From positions 82,936 through 146,935 of the forward strand of contig JALDNG010000447.1 in assembly GCA_024349245.1 (NCBI GenBank): a DNA stretch of 64,000 bases, given 5' to 3'. Under the pieces are notes generated by a model. It was given only the letters and a program-made list of their open reading frames with translations. It made no database searches and was not told where the DNA came from. The number at the start of each line of letters is the position of its first letter. Positions within the stretch are counted from its first letter, which is position 1. The stretch is from Neodontobutis hainanensis (taxonomy: Eukaryota > Chordata > Actinopteri > Gobiiformes > Odontobutidae). Below, one piece after another: positions 48,798 through 62,000 of this stretch. A program made the translations under genes and the position numbers.

Positions 48798-49220
48798 GAT
48801 GGACAAAATCAAAAAAAAAAAAAAAAAAATCAATGTTGCTGTAATGTTCTAAAGACCCTGAGAAGTTAGCCTGATGAAGTCTTAGTTACCATTTAGACTT
48901 AAAAACAACCCAAGCAGATGATCACCACCACTGTCAATCATGAAAAATAAAATGTTCATTCAAGCTAATTGTGAACACTAATGCAAAGAAACAAATTGAT
49001 CGGCTACATTATTTTATGGCTGGAGCCTTTGTTGAGAGGGCCACCAAATGTACTTAAGCTATCAAGTAGTGGTTGACTACTCGGCAACAGCCTCCCAGTG
49101 TTTGTGTTAAAGGCATGAGCACGCTTTAGGTTTGAAACAACGTTTTACCGTAACTAATGTAAAACACAACATGGGGTTCTGGTGATTAGATAAAATGCTT
49201 TTATCTTAGAGAATTATTCA

Positions 49221-49260
49221 GGCTGTGCTCCACCTCAGGCCTAAAGCAGCTGGGGTAAAC
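49221..49260. repeat. Fragment of SINE family B tail
   Basis: CTGTGCTCCACCTCAGGCCT followed by AAAGCAGCTGGGGTAAAC matches the 3' portion of the SINE at 17711-18113. Confidence 0.5.
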
Positions 49261-50333
49261 TTGCACCCCTTTAAAAGAAAAAAAAAACATTTTATACCGA
49301 CCCAAGGTTTGTTGGCTTTTTGCATTAAAAAAATATCTACAAACATAACCATTCAGAAATACTAAAACTCTTCTATCTCTGTCCTGCAAAACCAAAGTAC
49401 AGTAACTGTCTCTTTCTATTGATTATCTTAAATGTAAGGTTCAGATTCATCCATTTGAACAAAAACAGGATAAAACTGATTCAGTTGTTAATCAAAGACA
49501 TTAGTACACAACCAAACTTTTTATTTGGTCAGGAGCTGCACTGTCCATCGTTCATATTTATTCTCAAATATGATTTTATATTCATTGGTTTAAATACCGA
49601 CTAAGAGAATACATTGACCATTTTGACTTGTCTCTGTTAATTTAAATCTAAATATTCTGCATATTTTCCCGTCAGTGGTGGGTCTTCGCTCAGTGTTTTT
49701 TTTCTTTTCTTAAACAAAGTTGTCGAGTCACGGAGAAGCTTCTCATTACCTCATTTTCCAGCCTCGGAGACTTACCTACAGCTACACAAACCAAATTCTA
49801 ACGTCTTCCCTAAAGCAGCAGTGGTTTTAAAGCTGAAAAATCGACTGAGAAGGAAACATGTATGAACTTATTTGAAGTCGGACTTCCCGTTTCCACATTG
49901 TCCCGGTAGATTTGTGGCTGCATTTGCATGTTGTAAAAAAGAAATATCCACAAACACTACAACCAGAGTGCGGTCCTCGTATATCCAGACTGTATGTACA
50001 CAGTTAAGCTGAAAGCACTAATTTTATCAATAGTTTTAATTATCTTTTTTTCCTAATGATGAAAATAGATTGTACAAAGTTGTTTTTTTTTTTTTTTTAT
50101 TCTTTGCTTGTGCATGTCGCTGTTGCCGGGACAGAAATGGTAAACCAGAGTCACTGAACTGCCCCCGCCCGGTGTAAAAAGAGGAGGCAGTGTTGTCAGA
50201 TGTCGTCGTTGCCTATGGAAATGCACAATTAAACATTTGTAATAGTGCAGCTTGAGTGACTTTCAATTATTGCTTGAATGTGTGTTATGTCGGGCAATGT
50301 GTGCACAAAAACAAACAAGTGCATTACCTCCAG

Positions 50334-51588
50334 GGGCCTGTTGCACAAAAGTAGGATAAGGGATTAAACCTATCTTGGTGATCCTGGCTCAATTGATCCC
50401 TAATCCGGTTGCACTAAAGCTGGATAGGGGGCAGGAGGATATGTTATGGTATAAATTACCATGGAGATTTATTCTGTGGAGCTAGCCTGCTCCAGACCAG
50501 GCTAAATTCCAGGATCTATTTAATCTCATCCCTAATGTCAGTCAGCAGTCACCACAAATGGAAACAAATAGTTCTTTCACTGCTCACGATACATTGTTAT
50601 CACATATAACTAGACCCACTGTCATTATTTAAACGTTTGTGATCATTAATTTCAATCATTTTGGATAAATAATTTATAGATGATGTTGCTATCATTAGAT
50701 AATTTACAGTTTCCCATAGACTATAAGGCTATATATAAAATGATAGAATATTAGGGCCACAGAGGGAAAAAAGACAAGCCATAATATTGTAACCAGTTGT
50801 TTTAAAGGAGGACAGGTGTTAAAATGACAGATGTGGGGCATTTCGTGAATTTGTACTTCAGTATGGTTTCATAAACAAAGACATGCTGATGTGCCAGAAT
50901 ATGAAGTATCACATGTATTCAAGAAAATTTTATTTATATAGCACTTTTCACAATTGTTTCATTCTGTCAAAACTGCTTTACATTAATAAAAGCAGGGGAA
51001 ACACAAAAAAAAAAACGGTGGACAACATAATAGGCAGAGTACAACGGCTAAGATTAAACCGTACTGAGCGTAGTAACGTAAAATAATAATGTAAGGCATT
51101 AATAATTTATCATAGCTTTATACAGTGTGATGGAGTTATGTTACACAATTTCACTCATATATGCAGTGCATTTCAATAAAAAAAAGTAACCGTTTCATAA
51201 TTACAGTACAACTGCGTTTTTGGAAATGTGAATTAAATATTTGATTTGTAATTGTGATGTTTCAGCAGTGTTGCCTTTCTTCTTAATTATATCTTTTACC
51301 TCCTCGTATGCCTCCATGAGGATTTGTGCTTCCGACGGGGAAAAGTACGCGTCTCTAGTTGCCATGTAAATCAGTTAATCTGTGATCTGAGGCGGGGTCT
51401 ATTTGAGTGAGCCGTGAGCACGCACCTATCCAGGATTGGTTTCACCTGGCTTAATGAATCCGTGTCTGCTCATCCTGGCTTGGTCTTTGTGCAACCAATT
51501 AAGCCTGGACGCACATGTTTTGGTTTTATTGAGCTCAGCTGAGTCATTTATCCCGGATGTCTTAATTCTACTTTTGTGCAACAGGCCC
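50334..51588 (-). mobile_element. PIF/Harbinger-like element with 3-bp TSD
   Basis: Terminal inverted repeats start GGGCCTGTTGCACAAAAGTA on the left, with the same sequence reverse-complemented on the right. CAG flanks both sides (50331-50333 and 51589-51591), a 3-bp duplication as expected for PIF/Harbinger. The 1255-bp element has lost its transposase but keeps part of a Myb/SANT-like accessory gene on the minus strand. It sits between the two convergent genes. A fragment of a second repeat (TTATTTATATAGCACTTTTC, about 50930) lies inside it. Confidence 0.8.
51201..51365 (-). pseudogene. Harbinger Myb/SANT-like protein fragment
   Basis: An ATG at 51365 opens 54 codons reading MATRDAYFSPSEAQILMEAY then EEVKDIIKKKGNTAE, then diverging. 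The FSPSE..ILMEAYEEVKDII pattern is typical of the N-terminal Myb/SANT-like DNA-binding domain of Harbinger accessory proteins, which help the transposase reach the nucleus and bind termini. The frame stops at 51201 before the domain is complete, so this is a deletion remnant. Confidence 0.65.
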
Positions 51589-51591
51589 CAG

Positions 51592-52600
51592 CAGTGCTCA
51601 GTTTGTCAAGAAAAGAAAGAACCTAGAAAACTAGAACCAAAAAAACTAGACCTTTCCTTCTACAGGACTGGGTCACAGGGCAGCAGTCCAAGCACAGACT
51701 TCCCTCTCCCCAGACACTCCCTTCTGCACAACACTGCAGCTGCTTGTATCCTTCCATGGCCCCCAGGTGAGAGTAGGGACTTGTACGGACCAGACAATAC
51801 AACACCAGTATATATCCAGCTCAGGACAGTTTCAAATAATGGAACTGAAATGGCTCTTTTAATCTGTTTTAAACAAGAAAAATTCTATCTTACAACACTA
51901 CATATCGGTAACTCAAGAAATAAATGAAATCAGTCTTTACAGAGCACGTAAGTTTTGATCAACATTTCATCACCAACTGTAGAAGTACCCCGTCAGAACG
52001 TTTCAACAGAACACATGCAAATGTTTGTAAAAAGTCAGGTACTCTAGATGAATACCTGGTCAGTGATTGGTTGGATCCAGTCAGATCAGCTCCATGTTCA
52101 CATTGGTAACTGTAAACGGCTGCGACAGCTTCAAACCTAAAACAGGAAGGAGTTCTTGTGTCATGTCCTGCAGCTCACTGATCTCAGACGTCCACTGACT
52201 GCTGTGTTGCAAAGCCCAATGCAGGGGATGGTCCATGTTGTTGTGTAGCATCTGTTGTGTGTCCATTGCTCCACAACCTCCAGCAGTCTCTAAACTTATA
52301 AAAACTTGGTTTATAAACCTAAAGCTCGCAAGAATAGAGCTGCATGTAACTGGAAGGGCTTACCAGTCACAAATCAGGATTTTACACTTCCATTTATCCT
52401 GCCATTCACACTTATTCCTGCTACAGTTCTCCGACCGTAGTATTAAAATCACTCAGTGGTTCACGGCCGGTAAGGAGACATGTAGTTTACAGCAGGAGCA
52501 GTGGTTAAAACCAAACCATCACTTTCAGGAGATTGAACCATGTCTTCAGTTATTAATGTGGTTATTCAAAGATGAGGCAATTACAGTTTGAAGGAAAATC
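51592..52600. other. Intergenic, no supported gene
   Basis: Between the Harbinger element and the gtf2b 3' end. The 163-codon frame at 51436-51927 starts inside the transposon and has no domain. Nothing else is recognisable. Confidence 0.4.
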
Positions 52601-52606
52601 TTTATT
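52601..52606 (-). promoter_or_regulatory. Likely gtf2b poly(A) signal
   Basis: Minus-strand AATAAA lies about 270 bp beyond the gtf2b stop codon, a normal 3' UTR length. Confidence 0.6.
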
Positions 52607-52875
52607 TTTTAAATAACTTGAACATTTCAAACAAAATAGAAGCTTGTCATTTTCTACAAAATGAGGGTGTACAGTAAGAAATCAGCCTAAAATTGCATCG
52701 AGCGTCAGTTAAGTCGTCCACGGTACATATTTACAGAGAGACGGTAACCACTGTTCAGTCTGCGGCTGAGAGGAATGTGTCCGCCTTCCATCGAGCCTCC
52801 ACAAAGGCCTCAAACATTGTGGACAAGAGAAAGCTTCAAAAACAATTCCCTATGAACAGCAGCACTGTGGCCTGA

Positions 52876-53009
52876 TCACAGCTGGGGCAGCTTCTCCACC
52901 GGCGTGTCGAACTTGAAGTCTGGAGGGAACAGTTCTGCAGCGCGAGGGTAAATGAGACGGTACGACTGTCGGATCGTTACGTCCGCCACACCAGCGATGT
53001 CTCCGATCT
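52876..53009 (-). CDS. gtf2b: gtf2b last coding exon
   Basis: It encodes EIGDIAGVADVTIRQSYRLI then YPRAAELFPPDFKFDTPVEK and LPQL, then TGA at 52878-52876. It ends the second cyclin fold. The acceptor is TATCAG|AGATCG. Confidence 0.96.
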
Positions 53010-56000
53010 CTGATAGAAAAATAATGTTTGTGAAAGTTCTCATCGAGAGCTGATGGTAGGATGTTATTAGGATGGTGTTGGCCAGTGTTCTCAGACATTT
53101 AAAAAGTTTAGCCTGATAAGTCCAGTCATCACAATATAGAAGTTAGAAGTAGGTTTGTGAATATAAATTACAAATGAAGACATTTATTTTTTGAAGTCAT
53201 TTTTTGTTATTAGAATTTGTTATCCTTATATTAATTGGATATAAAAACACTACATTTGGTGGAACACATTGTTTTTCTGCTGGTTTGATTTATGAGTTAA
53301 TCTGGTGTTCCTAAGCTCTCAGCACTGAGGACAGAGACACTATTCTGTGTGAGATATAATGGCTGGAGTGAGTGGCTTTTGTTTTCGGTAAGGAAAGCTT
53401 CAATTTAAGACCTTTAGATGTTATTATGAAGGATTTTAATAGATATGGCTTTAGACTTAGCATCTGAAACTTGTCCCAAGCCCTACATTTCTCAGCTCAG
53501 TCCTGTCCTTACCTTTCTGGGTCTTCTTCTCGGCTGAGGCCTGCGAGGCCATGTAGATGGCGGCGGCGGCCACAGAGATGGGGCTGCGTCCCGGGACTAG
53601 GTCCAGCTCCACAGCCTTCCTGGCGATGTAGGTGGCAGCCATCTGCACCTGTTTGGGCAGGCCCAGGTTGGAGCAGAAACGTGACATGAAGTCTCCGGTG
53701 GTAATGAGGTCCACGCTCGTCTCCAGAGCCTTCAGGATCAGCTTAAAACAGCGGCCGATCTCCTTCTTGGAGATCCGAGACACAGCACAGATTTCTGTAG
53801 AAACACGAGCACAGGAAAAAACTTTAGGTTTCTGTTGGAGATCCAGCTCCAACTAGTCCTTTAGGTGGACAAACTAGAAAAGTAACATTTATCTGAAAGT
53901 GATTTAGGCCACACTGATCTCACTCAGTAGTATCCAACATATTGTCTATTGCCAACGTGAAGACTTTGTGAGAAGACTTCAGTGACCGACAGACCTCCTC
54001 TGTAGCACTAGTGTTGACAGTGCACTTGTGTGCTAACTAATACTGATGCTTTCAATTGTTTCAAAAAGTTCTACAGCTTTCACCTCTGGACAGCTCTCGC
54101 CTTTCCATTTGGTCCTTTACACTTATTTATCCAAATGATCTTCAGGAACTTAAACTCACCCACCAATCATCTGGAACATGAGGCCTTCCTTTACTGTGTG
54201 AACACCAGCAGTTTTTCTTGTAAGGAACACTTTAATCATTTAGTAGCATATTGTAATTAGAATTAAAACTTTAAGGTGTCATCTAGACTTTATCAAGGAT
54301 TTAGATGATTTTATCAAAAGAATGTTTAGCACACACTGTCAGACATGGGCTTCTGAATAAGGGACACTCCCATTGGCTGTACATCTTCAACACAAGTTTA
54401 AGCTCTAAACTTCAGTTCAATGTCAAGTTTTTAGATGAGAATTATGAGCTTTTACTGAGTCTTGTGTTAAGAGACAGAGAGGTGCACACTCTTCTGATAT
54501 TGAAAGAATGTGCAATAAACAGTAATTAGTTTTAACATTGTGTTAACAGTACCTGCAGTTTTTACAGGAAAAAGAAACAACGCTCTGGATTAACTTTGTC
54601 CGAGCAGGAACTAAATGAGTATCAAACATTATACCAGGGCTAAACCAGGACTAAACCACTGGGACAGATGAGGGCTCTGGTTCAGCTGTCCATCTCCAGT
54701 AGTGTGTTTTTTAACATGCTTCAGACTCAGGCTTCAGTTGTCAATTGAAACCTTTTGAAACCATTTAACCTCTTTTATAGTCAAATAAACATCATCTTTC
54801 TTTGACTACTTGTCATTTCCTCTTCAGAGAAGGCTTTCTTTGAACCGTACTTGGAGCCTCTCCGCCTTCAACGCTGTAGGCGAGCCCAGCTCAGCAATAA
54901 ATATTTGGGGAAACTTGTTAAACTGTAGAGAATAAGGGTTAAAAGCTGTAGAATCTTGTCCAAGAAGCTGTAAACGTTACCTCTGCTGTTCATTAGAGTA
55001 TATGCAGCGTAGTTAATTCTCTCAGTTGGCCTCTTTTTCAATTAAAATGTTCAACATAAGACCCTCCACAGATGGACACACTGACGCTCAGCTGAATAAA
55101 GAAACCCACAGTGTCCTTGAGTAGTATGTCCAGATACACAGGAAAAATGCAGCTTATGTTTGAGGATGTTGACCTTTAAAGGTGCGCGGGACCCCCTCCT
55201 GTCGACAGGCGATGTAGAGACAGGCCGAGGCGATGGCGTCGTTCGCTCGGCCTTTGAGACTCTTCTGTTCATAAACCTGTTTGAACAGTTTGTTTGTTCT
55301 GTCCTGGAGACACACAAACACACAGAACATTAGAATTATTCAGCTCTTTACTGTGACAAAGCTTTTTATCAACCTCCATGGAAATGTATTTTCAATGGAT
55401 GGAGGTGGCAGCTCACATTTTCATTCAATTAGAAATGCATTTTGTGTACAATGCATCAGCTTTTGATTAAAGAAGTGAAAAGTTCATTTTCAAATGGATT
55501 ATTTCCCATTTCAGATCCATCCAGATCAGATCAGATCCATCTTTAGTCTCCTTCAGGACTGAGAGGTAAAAATTAAGAAGCTAATGAACAAGAGTCATGT
55601 ACCAACACAACAGCCATTAACCCAGCATGTGACAGTGAGTGACAGTGAGAGGGGGCCCTGAGTCCAAGTGTTGTTTTAGAACTAAAACAATACTGTATTT
55701 AATAAAAACAAACACAGTTAATACAATTTCAGATGGCTTTAAATCAGGGCTCTTCAACCTTTTTTTCCTCAGAGACTTACTTTAACAAAATGAAAACGGC
55801 AGAGATCTACTGTAACATTTATTCTCAGCTTATTTCAACACAAAGTAAATTTACTTTGTTTTGCCAGAACATTAACCCTAAACTTTTACAAAATGTTAGT
55901 AAGTGTCCACCACTCACATTTTAATAAAACCTAATTTTAATAAAAACGAAATACGGCGAAATACGGCGAAATACAGCGATATATTGCCGTCCACCAGAGG

Positions 56001-59000
56001 GCAGACTTCAAAAGCGGAAATATAAGGAGAAACTCAATATCGGTTAATAGGGGACCAACGGTCAGATTACATTTTATTTACAATCTATGGGATGAACTGA
56101 GAACGGACTGAAAACTGGAGAGTACACACTTTGTGCCCAGAGGGGGCGGGAGCATATGACTTGGCTTGGATATACACTTTATGCATGTTGGTTTGCTCAG
56201 GGACAAATCAAGTGTTAACCCGGGCTTGCAGTAGTTAAGGACAGATGAGAGTGACCCCTGCCCTGTCCTTTGAACAAACTTTGAAAAATGTAAAAGGCGG
56301 ATCCAAACTTGGAACAGTTGTTTAATGTTTGTTAGTAGCAGCCTAGTTTGACAGCTCTAACTCCAGCTCAAATAAAAGTTGGATTTTCTTTCCCAGCAGA
56401 GTTTGCTTGTGCATCCACACCTCCACAAACGTACGGGACTTCAGGAGCAAACAAACAGGAGTTACAGGGAGAACGTGCACACTCACCACGATGTTCCGGG
56501 GCAGGTTGATGCGGTCGGCCATGGTAGTGATCTCTTTGAAGGCGTTAAGCATGGCGCGGTCCGAGCTGCTCATCGTCCGCCGGTTTTGGTATTTGGAGTT
56601 TCCGAACTCATCGAAACTAGCTGCTCCTGTTCCCTGTGGACAGAAAGGACAGACAAACCATATCTAATATGTTCTGAAGCAAGAACATAGAAGGTTGATT
56701 GGACGATCAGTGCCAGATATCCAGACCTTGCTGATCATTGTGGTCAGGTCTCCTCCGTTCAGCAGAGGGTTCTGGGCATCTCCCACTCTGGATGGATCCT
56801 TCAGGGCTTTCTCATTGGAAAATGTCCTCCACTCAGAGCCAACGTCGATCACCCGGTCACCTGAAGAGAGGCGGACAGACAGATGGATCATGCATTTGTT
56901 TTATACTTAAATATAAGCTCTTGGTTCAGATTGGTTCTCGTCAGTGAAAAGGTCACTATAACCTTGTTGACGCAAATAAGTTGAAGGCATTACTCAGGTA
57001 CTGCAGCTTTAAGTTTTCAGTTATATGTCTTAAGTAAAAAAAAATAAACCAGAAAAGTCTCTTTTTCTCTTTACTTTTTAGTATGATTATTGCACAACTT
57101 CAAAGAATTTTTAAAATAAAGTCTAATATTTTGAGGGGAAGCATCAGAAATATTACTACCCACAATACCTGATGCTAACAAAAGACAAAACTAAACTATT
57201 GTAGTGCAGTGTGATTCGGGGGCATGAACCAGCCAGTGTTCACTCCAGTTTGAGCAAAAACTATTCTCCAGATGTGAACAGCCCAACTTTTGAGCTTCAG
57301 AACATCCATTTTTCCAATAACAGCCGGGATTCAAACCTGGGTCCGTCCGTTTACGCTCTCTACCAGAGCCCCAGACCCGTAACACTGAACACAAGCTTCA
57401 GATAAAGATGATCAGAGGATGAACAGAACGAGGGTCTGTAAAACTTACATGTGTAACCAACACTGTACATTTAGTACCACGTGGCCAAAGAACACTAGCT
57501 GCATGTGGAACATTCATAAGACCATTTAGATCAAAGATAGGGATTAGTTTAATGAGGCTAGAAAACAACATGAGGCTGGATTTGGCAAAGAGGAAGTATA
57601 GTTTCCTTTTTATATTTTAATTGTGAAAACGTTTGTTGTTTTGTAGTTAGATTACAGAAACTAGTGCCAGCCCGGAGCCTGGTCGGTGAGGAACAGGAAA
57701 CCCATTTATTGTATCTGTGCTTTGGTCCAGTCCTGTGTGTGACCTGATTTCTGGGTCTTGATCTGTACAAGTGTCTTTAGCTCAATCACAGACGTTCCAC
57801 AGAGAACCGGTCGCACAAAGGGAGGCCTCATTAACTCCACACTGACATTACGCGCCTCTGCTTTTCACAGCAGCCCCTCTTCTAGGACCCCAACCTTTGG
57901 CTAAGAATTTGATTTGGGCTTTTTAATCTTGTTAGTGTCTGGTGTGAGGCGAGGTGTATGAGTACACAAGTGGGCTCTGGTTTCATCACGGTGACTCCTG
58001 GGGCTCATTAAAGACACCTCTGTCGCTCTGGGACGACGGCTACAGGCCACCACCACAACATTTACAACTGTTTCTACTGCTTTCCTTAGCCCGTAATCGG
58101 AGTTTACCACAGTGACCAGGGCGGCAGCAAACTGAAAACCTGAGCAAAAACTCACCTTGTAAATGTCTCATTAGTTCATCACTGTTTTTTATTTTCATTC
58201 TGGTTATAAAGTGATAAAATGAGGGTTTTAAATTAAACTTTCTCAAAAGTGCAGGGTACAATTTATATTAGATTTTGTTCAAGGAAATGTTTGGGGAACG
58301 CTTAGAACACTCCAAAATCTTGTTAACGCTCTGTAGAAAATTTATTGTGAATAATAATTATACTATCAGCAAAATACAAAGTTGCCATTTGATTAAAAAA
58401 CTGAAAACTGAAATAGGGTTAATCAACTTTTTCTATAAACTCTGAGCTTTCAAACCAAAGAAATACATTTGATTGAAGCTAAATAGTCTGGTACATTCTA
58501 TCATCCCGAGCCAATTCCAGTTTTTTTTTGTTGCCTGAGACTCGATTTAAAAAGAGGCCTAGTGAACTTTACAGCCTCCTGGAACCCTCAGATTCACCAA
58601 GAGTCGACCGCATCATGTCCTTCAGTCCATCTCATCTCCAAACTATAGCTCATCATGTCAGACCATAGGAGCCCCTCAGTGGAGAAATTCAAAACGACAT
58701 TGGAGCAGGATCTGGGTCTACTTTTGCTCAAACTGGTCAATTTGTCCTCTCTTCGCCTGCTATTGGTTAGTCAGTTTAAGGTTGTCCACAGGGCTCACAA
58801 TTCAAAGAATAAACTGTCTACAATGCATCCTGATGTGAGTCCACAGATGTAACTCCTCCGAAGCTCGGGCGGGCTCATTACAGTCCAATACAGATAGAGC
58901 ACTCTACGCTGCAGAGGTTCATAACAGAGGACGCACTCGTTTCTCCTGCTACTGTTAAACTGTATATGTGGTTTCATCAGACACCATAGAAATAGTCGGT

Positions 59001-62000
59001 GAACATAAACATGCTTCCATGCAGCTCTCAGTGAACCTCATCAAACAAACCAAGGGAGAAATATAGAACTGTTCAGACAGAATCTACCTGCTCCGTCCTC
59101 CCTCATTCTTTAAAGTGTCCTGTTCCTCGCCTCATAAACAGTCTGTGAAGCAATAATTCACTTCAAACAAAGTCAACACTAATGCACTATAGGTTTGATC
59201 TACATGAATGAATGAATAAAAATATTATTTAAGAATTCAATTCAGAATAAATTTTCAATTCAGAGTATCTGAATAAATTTAAGTGAATGCAACTTTTGCT
59301 CAGATAACTGGATGAAGATGTGTGAGATGTGATAAGATGAAAAGACAATGTTAACCAAAAGAACATTCATTTTAAACACATTTTTAGTTTCTGCCTGTAC
59401 TAAACATTTATATCAAGTGCCATCAAGTACATGTTACAAAAAATTTATCTGTACTAAAATAAAATTCAGAATCACAATTCTTAAATTAATCAATTTTTTC
59501 TAACACCCCTAATAAAAAGGCAAGGTGGGGGCATCCTGGGAGCTCACCTGGTAGAGCGCACCATATACGCAAGAGACCTGGGTATGATTCCCTTCAAGTC
59601 ATTTGACCAATGTCACTCCCCTTTCTTGCCCTGTTTCCCGTCTGTCTACTGTCCTGTCCAATAAAGAAAAAGACTATATTCATAACAGAGCAGAACAGTT
59701 GGACCTCACAGAGCTGCAGACACTGCTCCCTTTTGTGGTTATAATCCTCTTTTAGACTCTCCAAAGACTCTTGAACTGATCCCAGGGTCCAAGTACTGTC
59801 TAACTTTGACCAAAACTTATCTTTGCCACTCAGTGCCAGCAGCAGAGGCCTGCACCTGCCGTTCCAACGGAAGACTGCATTAGCGCGCACTAATTAATTA
59901 CTTTTAGTTAAGTGTAACTCCAGCTTCAACATGGAATGGATGTAAGTTTAACTTCAAAAATAATGTTAATTACAGATGCTCTATTAAATGTGTCATTTTC
60001 ATTTGTACCTCATCAGCTCGTATTAAGTATTGATACTGTGGCAACTTAATACTGCGGACGGTATATCATAAAAATGGTTATCTGCCCATCACCAAGTACT
60101 GAGTGACAGACAAGACACAAACATGTAAACACTGTTTTCTTACAATGTCGAACACCACGGCTAACACCAGCACTACACAAACAGCTTTAACCAACCACAC
60201 CAGGAACTAGTGTCAAAATCTCGGCTCATTCTTGTAAACCCCATCTCATCTCTTCTTGTCTCATCACAGCCCTAGTCACTGAGCTCATGGATATTGAGAG
60301 ACATGAGCTCAGTATGACACACTTCTTAAAATTGCTGCAATTTGGCAACAGAAGCTGACCTGTTCTGACCTGACCCATAGTGTACCTCTGTAATACAGCA
60401 TAACACTGCATGAAAATAGGCCACCACTAACTTCTATTTAAAACATCCCTGATTTGAGCAGCTTCCCTCTCTCTGGGTTATGTTCAAACATTGAACATTG
60501 AACTTCACTATCATCATACAACCATCATCTTCTGTTTAGACTTTTATTCAGAGAAGAGACAACTAAAGCAGTAAACAAAACGATGTGTGAGAAATGTCCG
60601 AGTCTCACCGACAACAAGGCCACACTCGGGGCAGATCATGTCGCCCGCTCTATAGTCCTCCACCAGACAGGCATCGGGATGATTGGGACATGTGACTCTG
60701 GGCAGGGACAGGCCTTCTCCGCTGGAAAGGAACAAGAGAGAGTCATTAAGAAAAGCTCACGGGTTTGACAAAAAGATACAAGCAGAAGAAAAACCTGACA
60801 ATTCTAAAGCCATAGAGGCCACTTAAACACTCAACTGAAACATAACCTGTTCAGTCACTAGTTTCTGTTCAGACTGTCTGGTCTGCCATGATCCTTTTCT
60901 AGATTCATATTACCGCTAAAAATCTAGGGCCTGTCTCGATCTAGGTTAATGTGTTCTTTACTACAACAGCAAACTGTAAAGGTCAGGGCTGTACAAAAAA
61001 TATACACTATAACTAGTGTGTGTTGATGTGAGCTGCAATAATAAATAACTCTTATGATATGATATAGTAAGAAAAAGTATGAAATTCAATTTTATTTTGA
61101 AAATTTACAGTAGTACATGTCTTTGGAATAACTTCCCCTTGTCAAAACACGAGTTAAATCAATATCAAAGACTGAATTACAAAACTATGTAGAAAAGCAG
61201 TTCAAGTGTAAAGAGGGTATTATTTAAAAAAATACAAACAAGTGCACAAACTTTGTAAAAAAAAGAAAAAAATGTAGATAAGTCACAGACTGATGTTCGT
61301 GGCCAGACGGGACAAATGGTTCCCTAATTTAGAGGCTCTATAGCTCAAGACAAACCTGGACTTGCTAAATGAAAGTCTTAATGTTAGCTAGTTTTGTGAA
61401 ATTCTGCATTAGTTTTAAAATGCTCAGATATAGTGCGTTGATTAAAAATAAATGAACAGATGATGTAAGGAGCTTGGAACAGGCTGGAATGCAACATTGA
61501 ATTTAAAGTAGATAGAACCGCACTTGCCCAGATTATATTATATTACAACAGAAATGACCACAGTGTTAAATATTACCTAAATTTCCATAAATCTGTGTCT
61601 TGCCTATAATAAATGGATATTCTTGAATGACTAACATTCTTTTGTTCAAAATTACTTTAGTAAATATAAAGTACAAACCGGTGTCTGTGAAACTATGATT
61701 GGTCAGAGGGACTGTTTTTAACAGATTTATACTACTATACAGGTTGGAGATTATAAAACAGTTGATAAGAATAAATGTGTAAGATTTATAACAATATGAA
61801 TGAATATTTTAAAGTGTCATAATCAAATGTGTCCTGCCCATATGAGCCTACATGACACCATCATAATAGGCTAATAGAGATGATCAACACAAACATATAA
61901 ACATTAGCCAGCCCTTTAACTCAGGATACAGCAATAAAACTAAATATCCACAAACTAAACATGTCATTTCAACAATTGCCCTCAGCCATCAGGATTTTGA

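Noticed and set aside
51436..51927. 163-codon open frame
   Set aside because: It begins inside the Harbinger element, crosses its border, has no domain, and has no conserved or splice-bounded structure.
60722..60735. Upstream Met (60735) as gtf2b start in the exon 2 frame
   Set aside because: It lies beyond the acceptor CAG at 60724-60722. The conserved MASTSR start is supplied by the separate exon at 62709.
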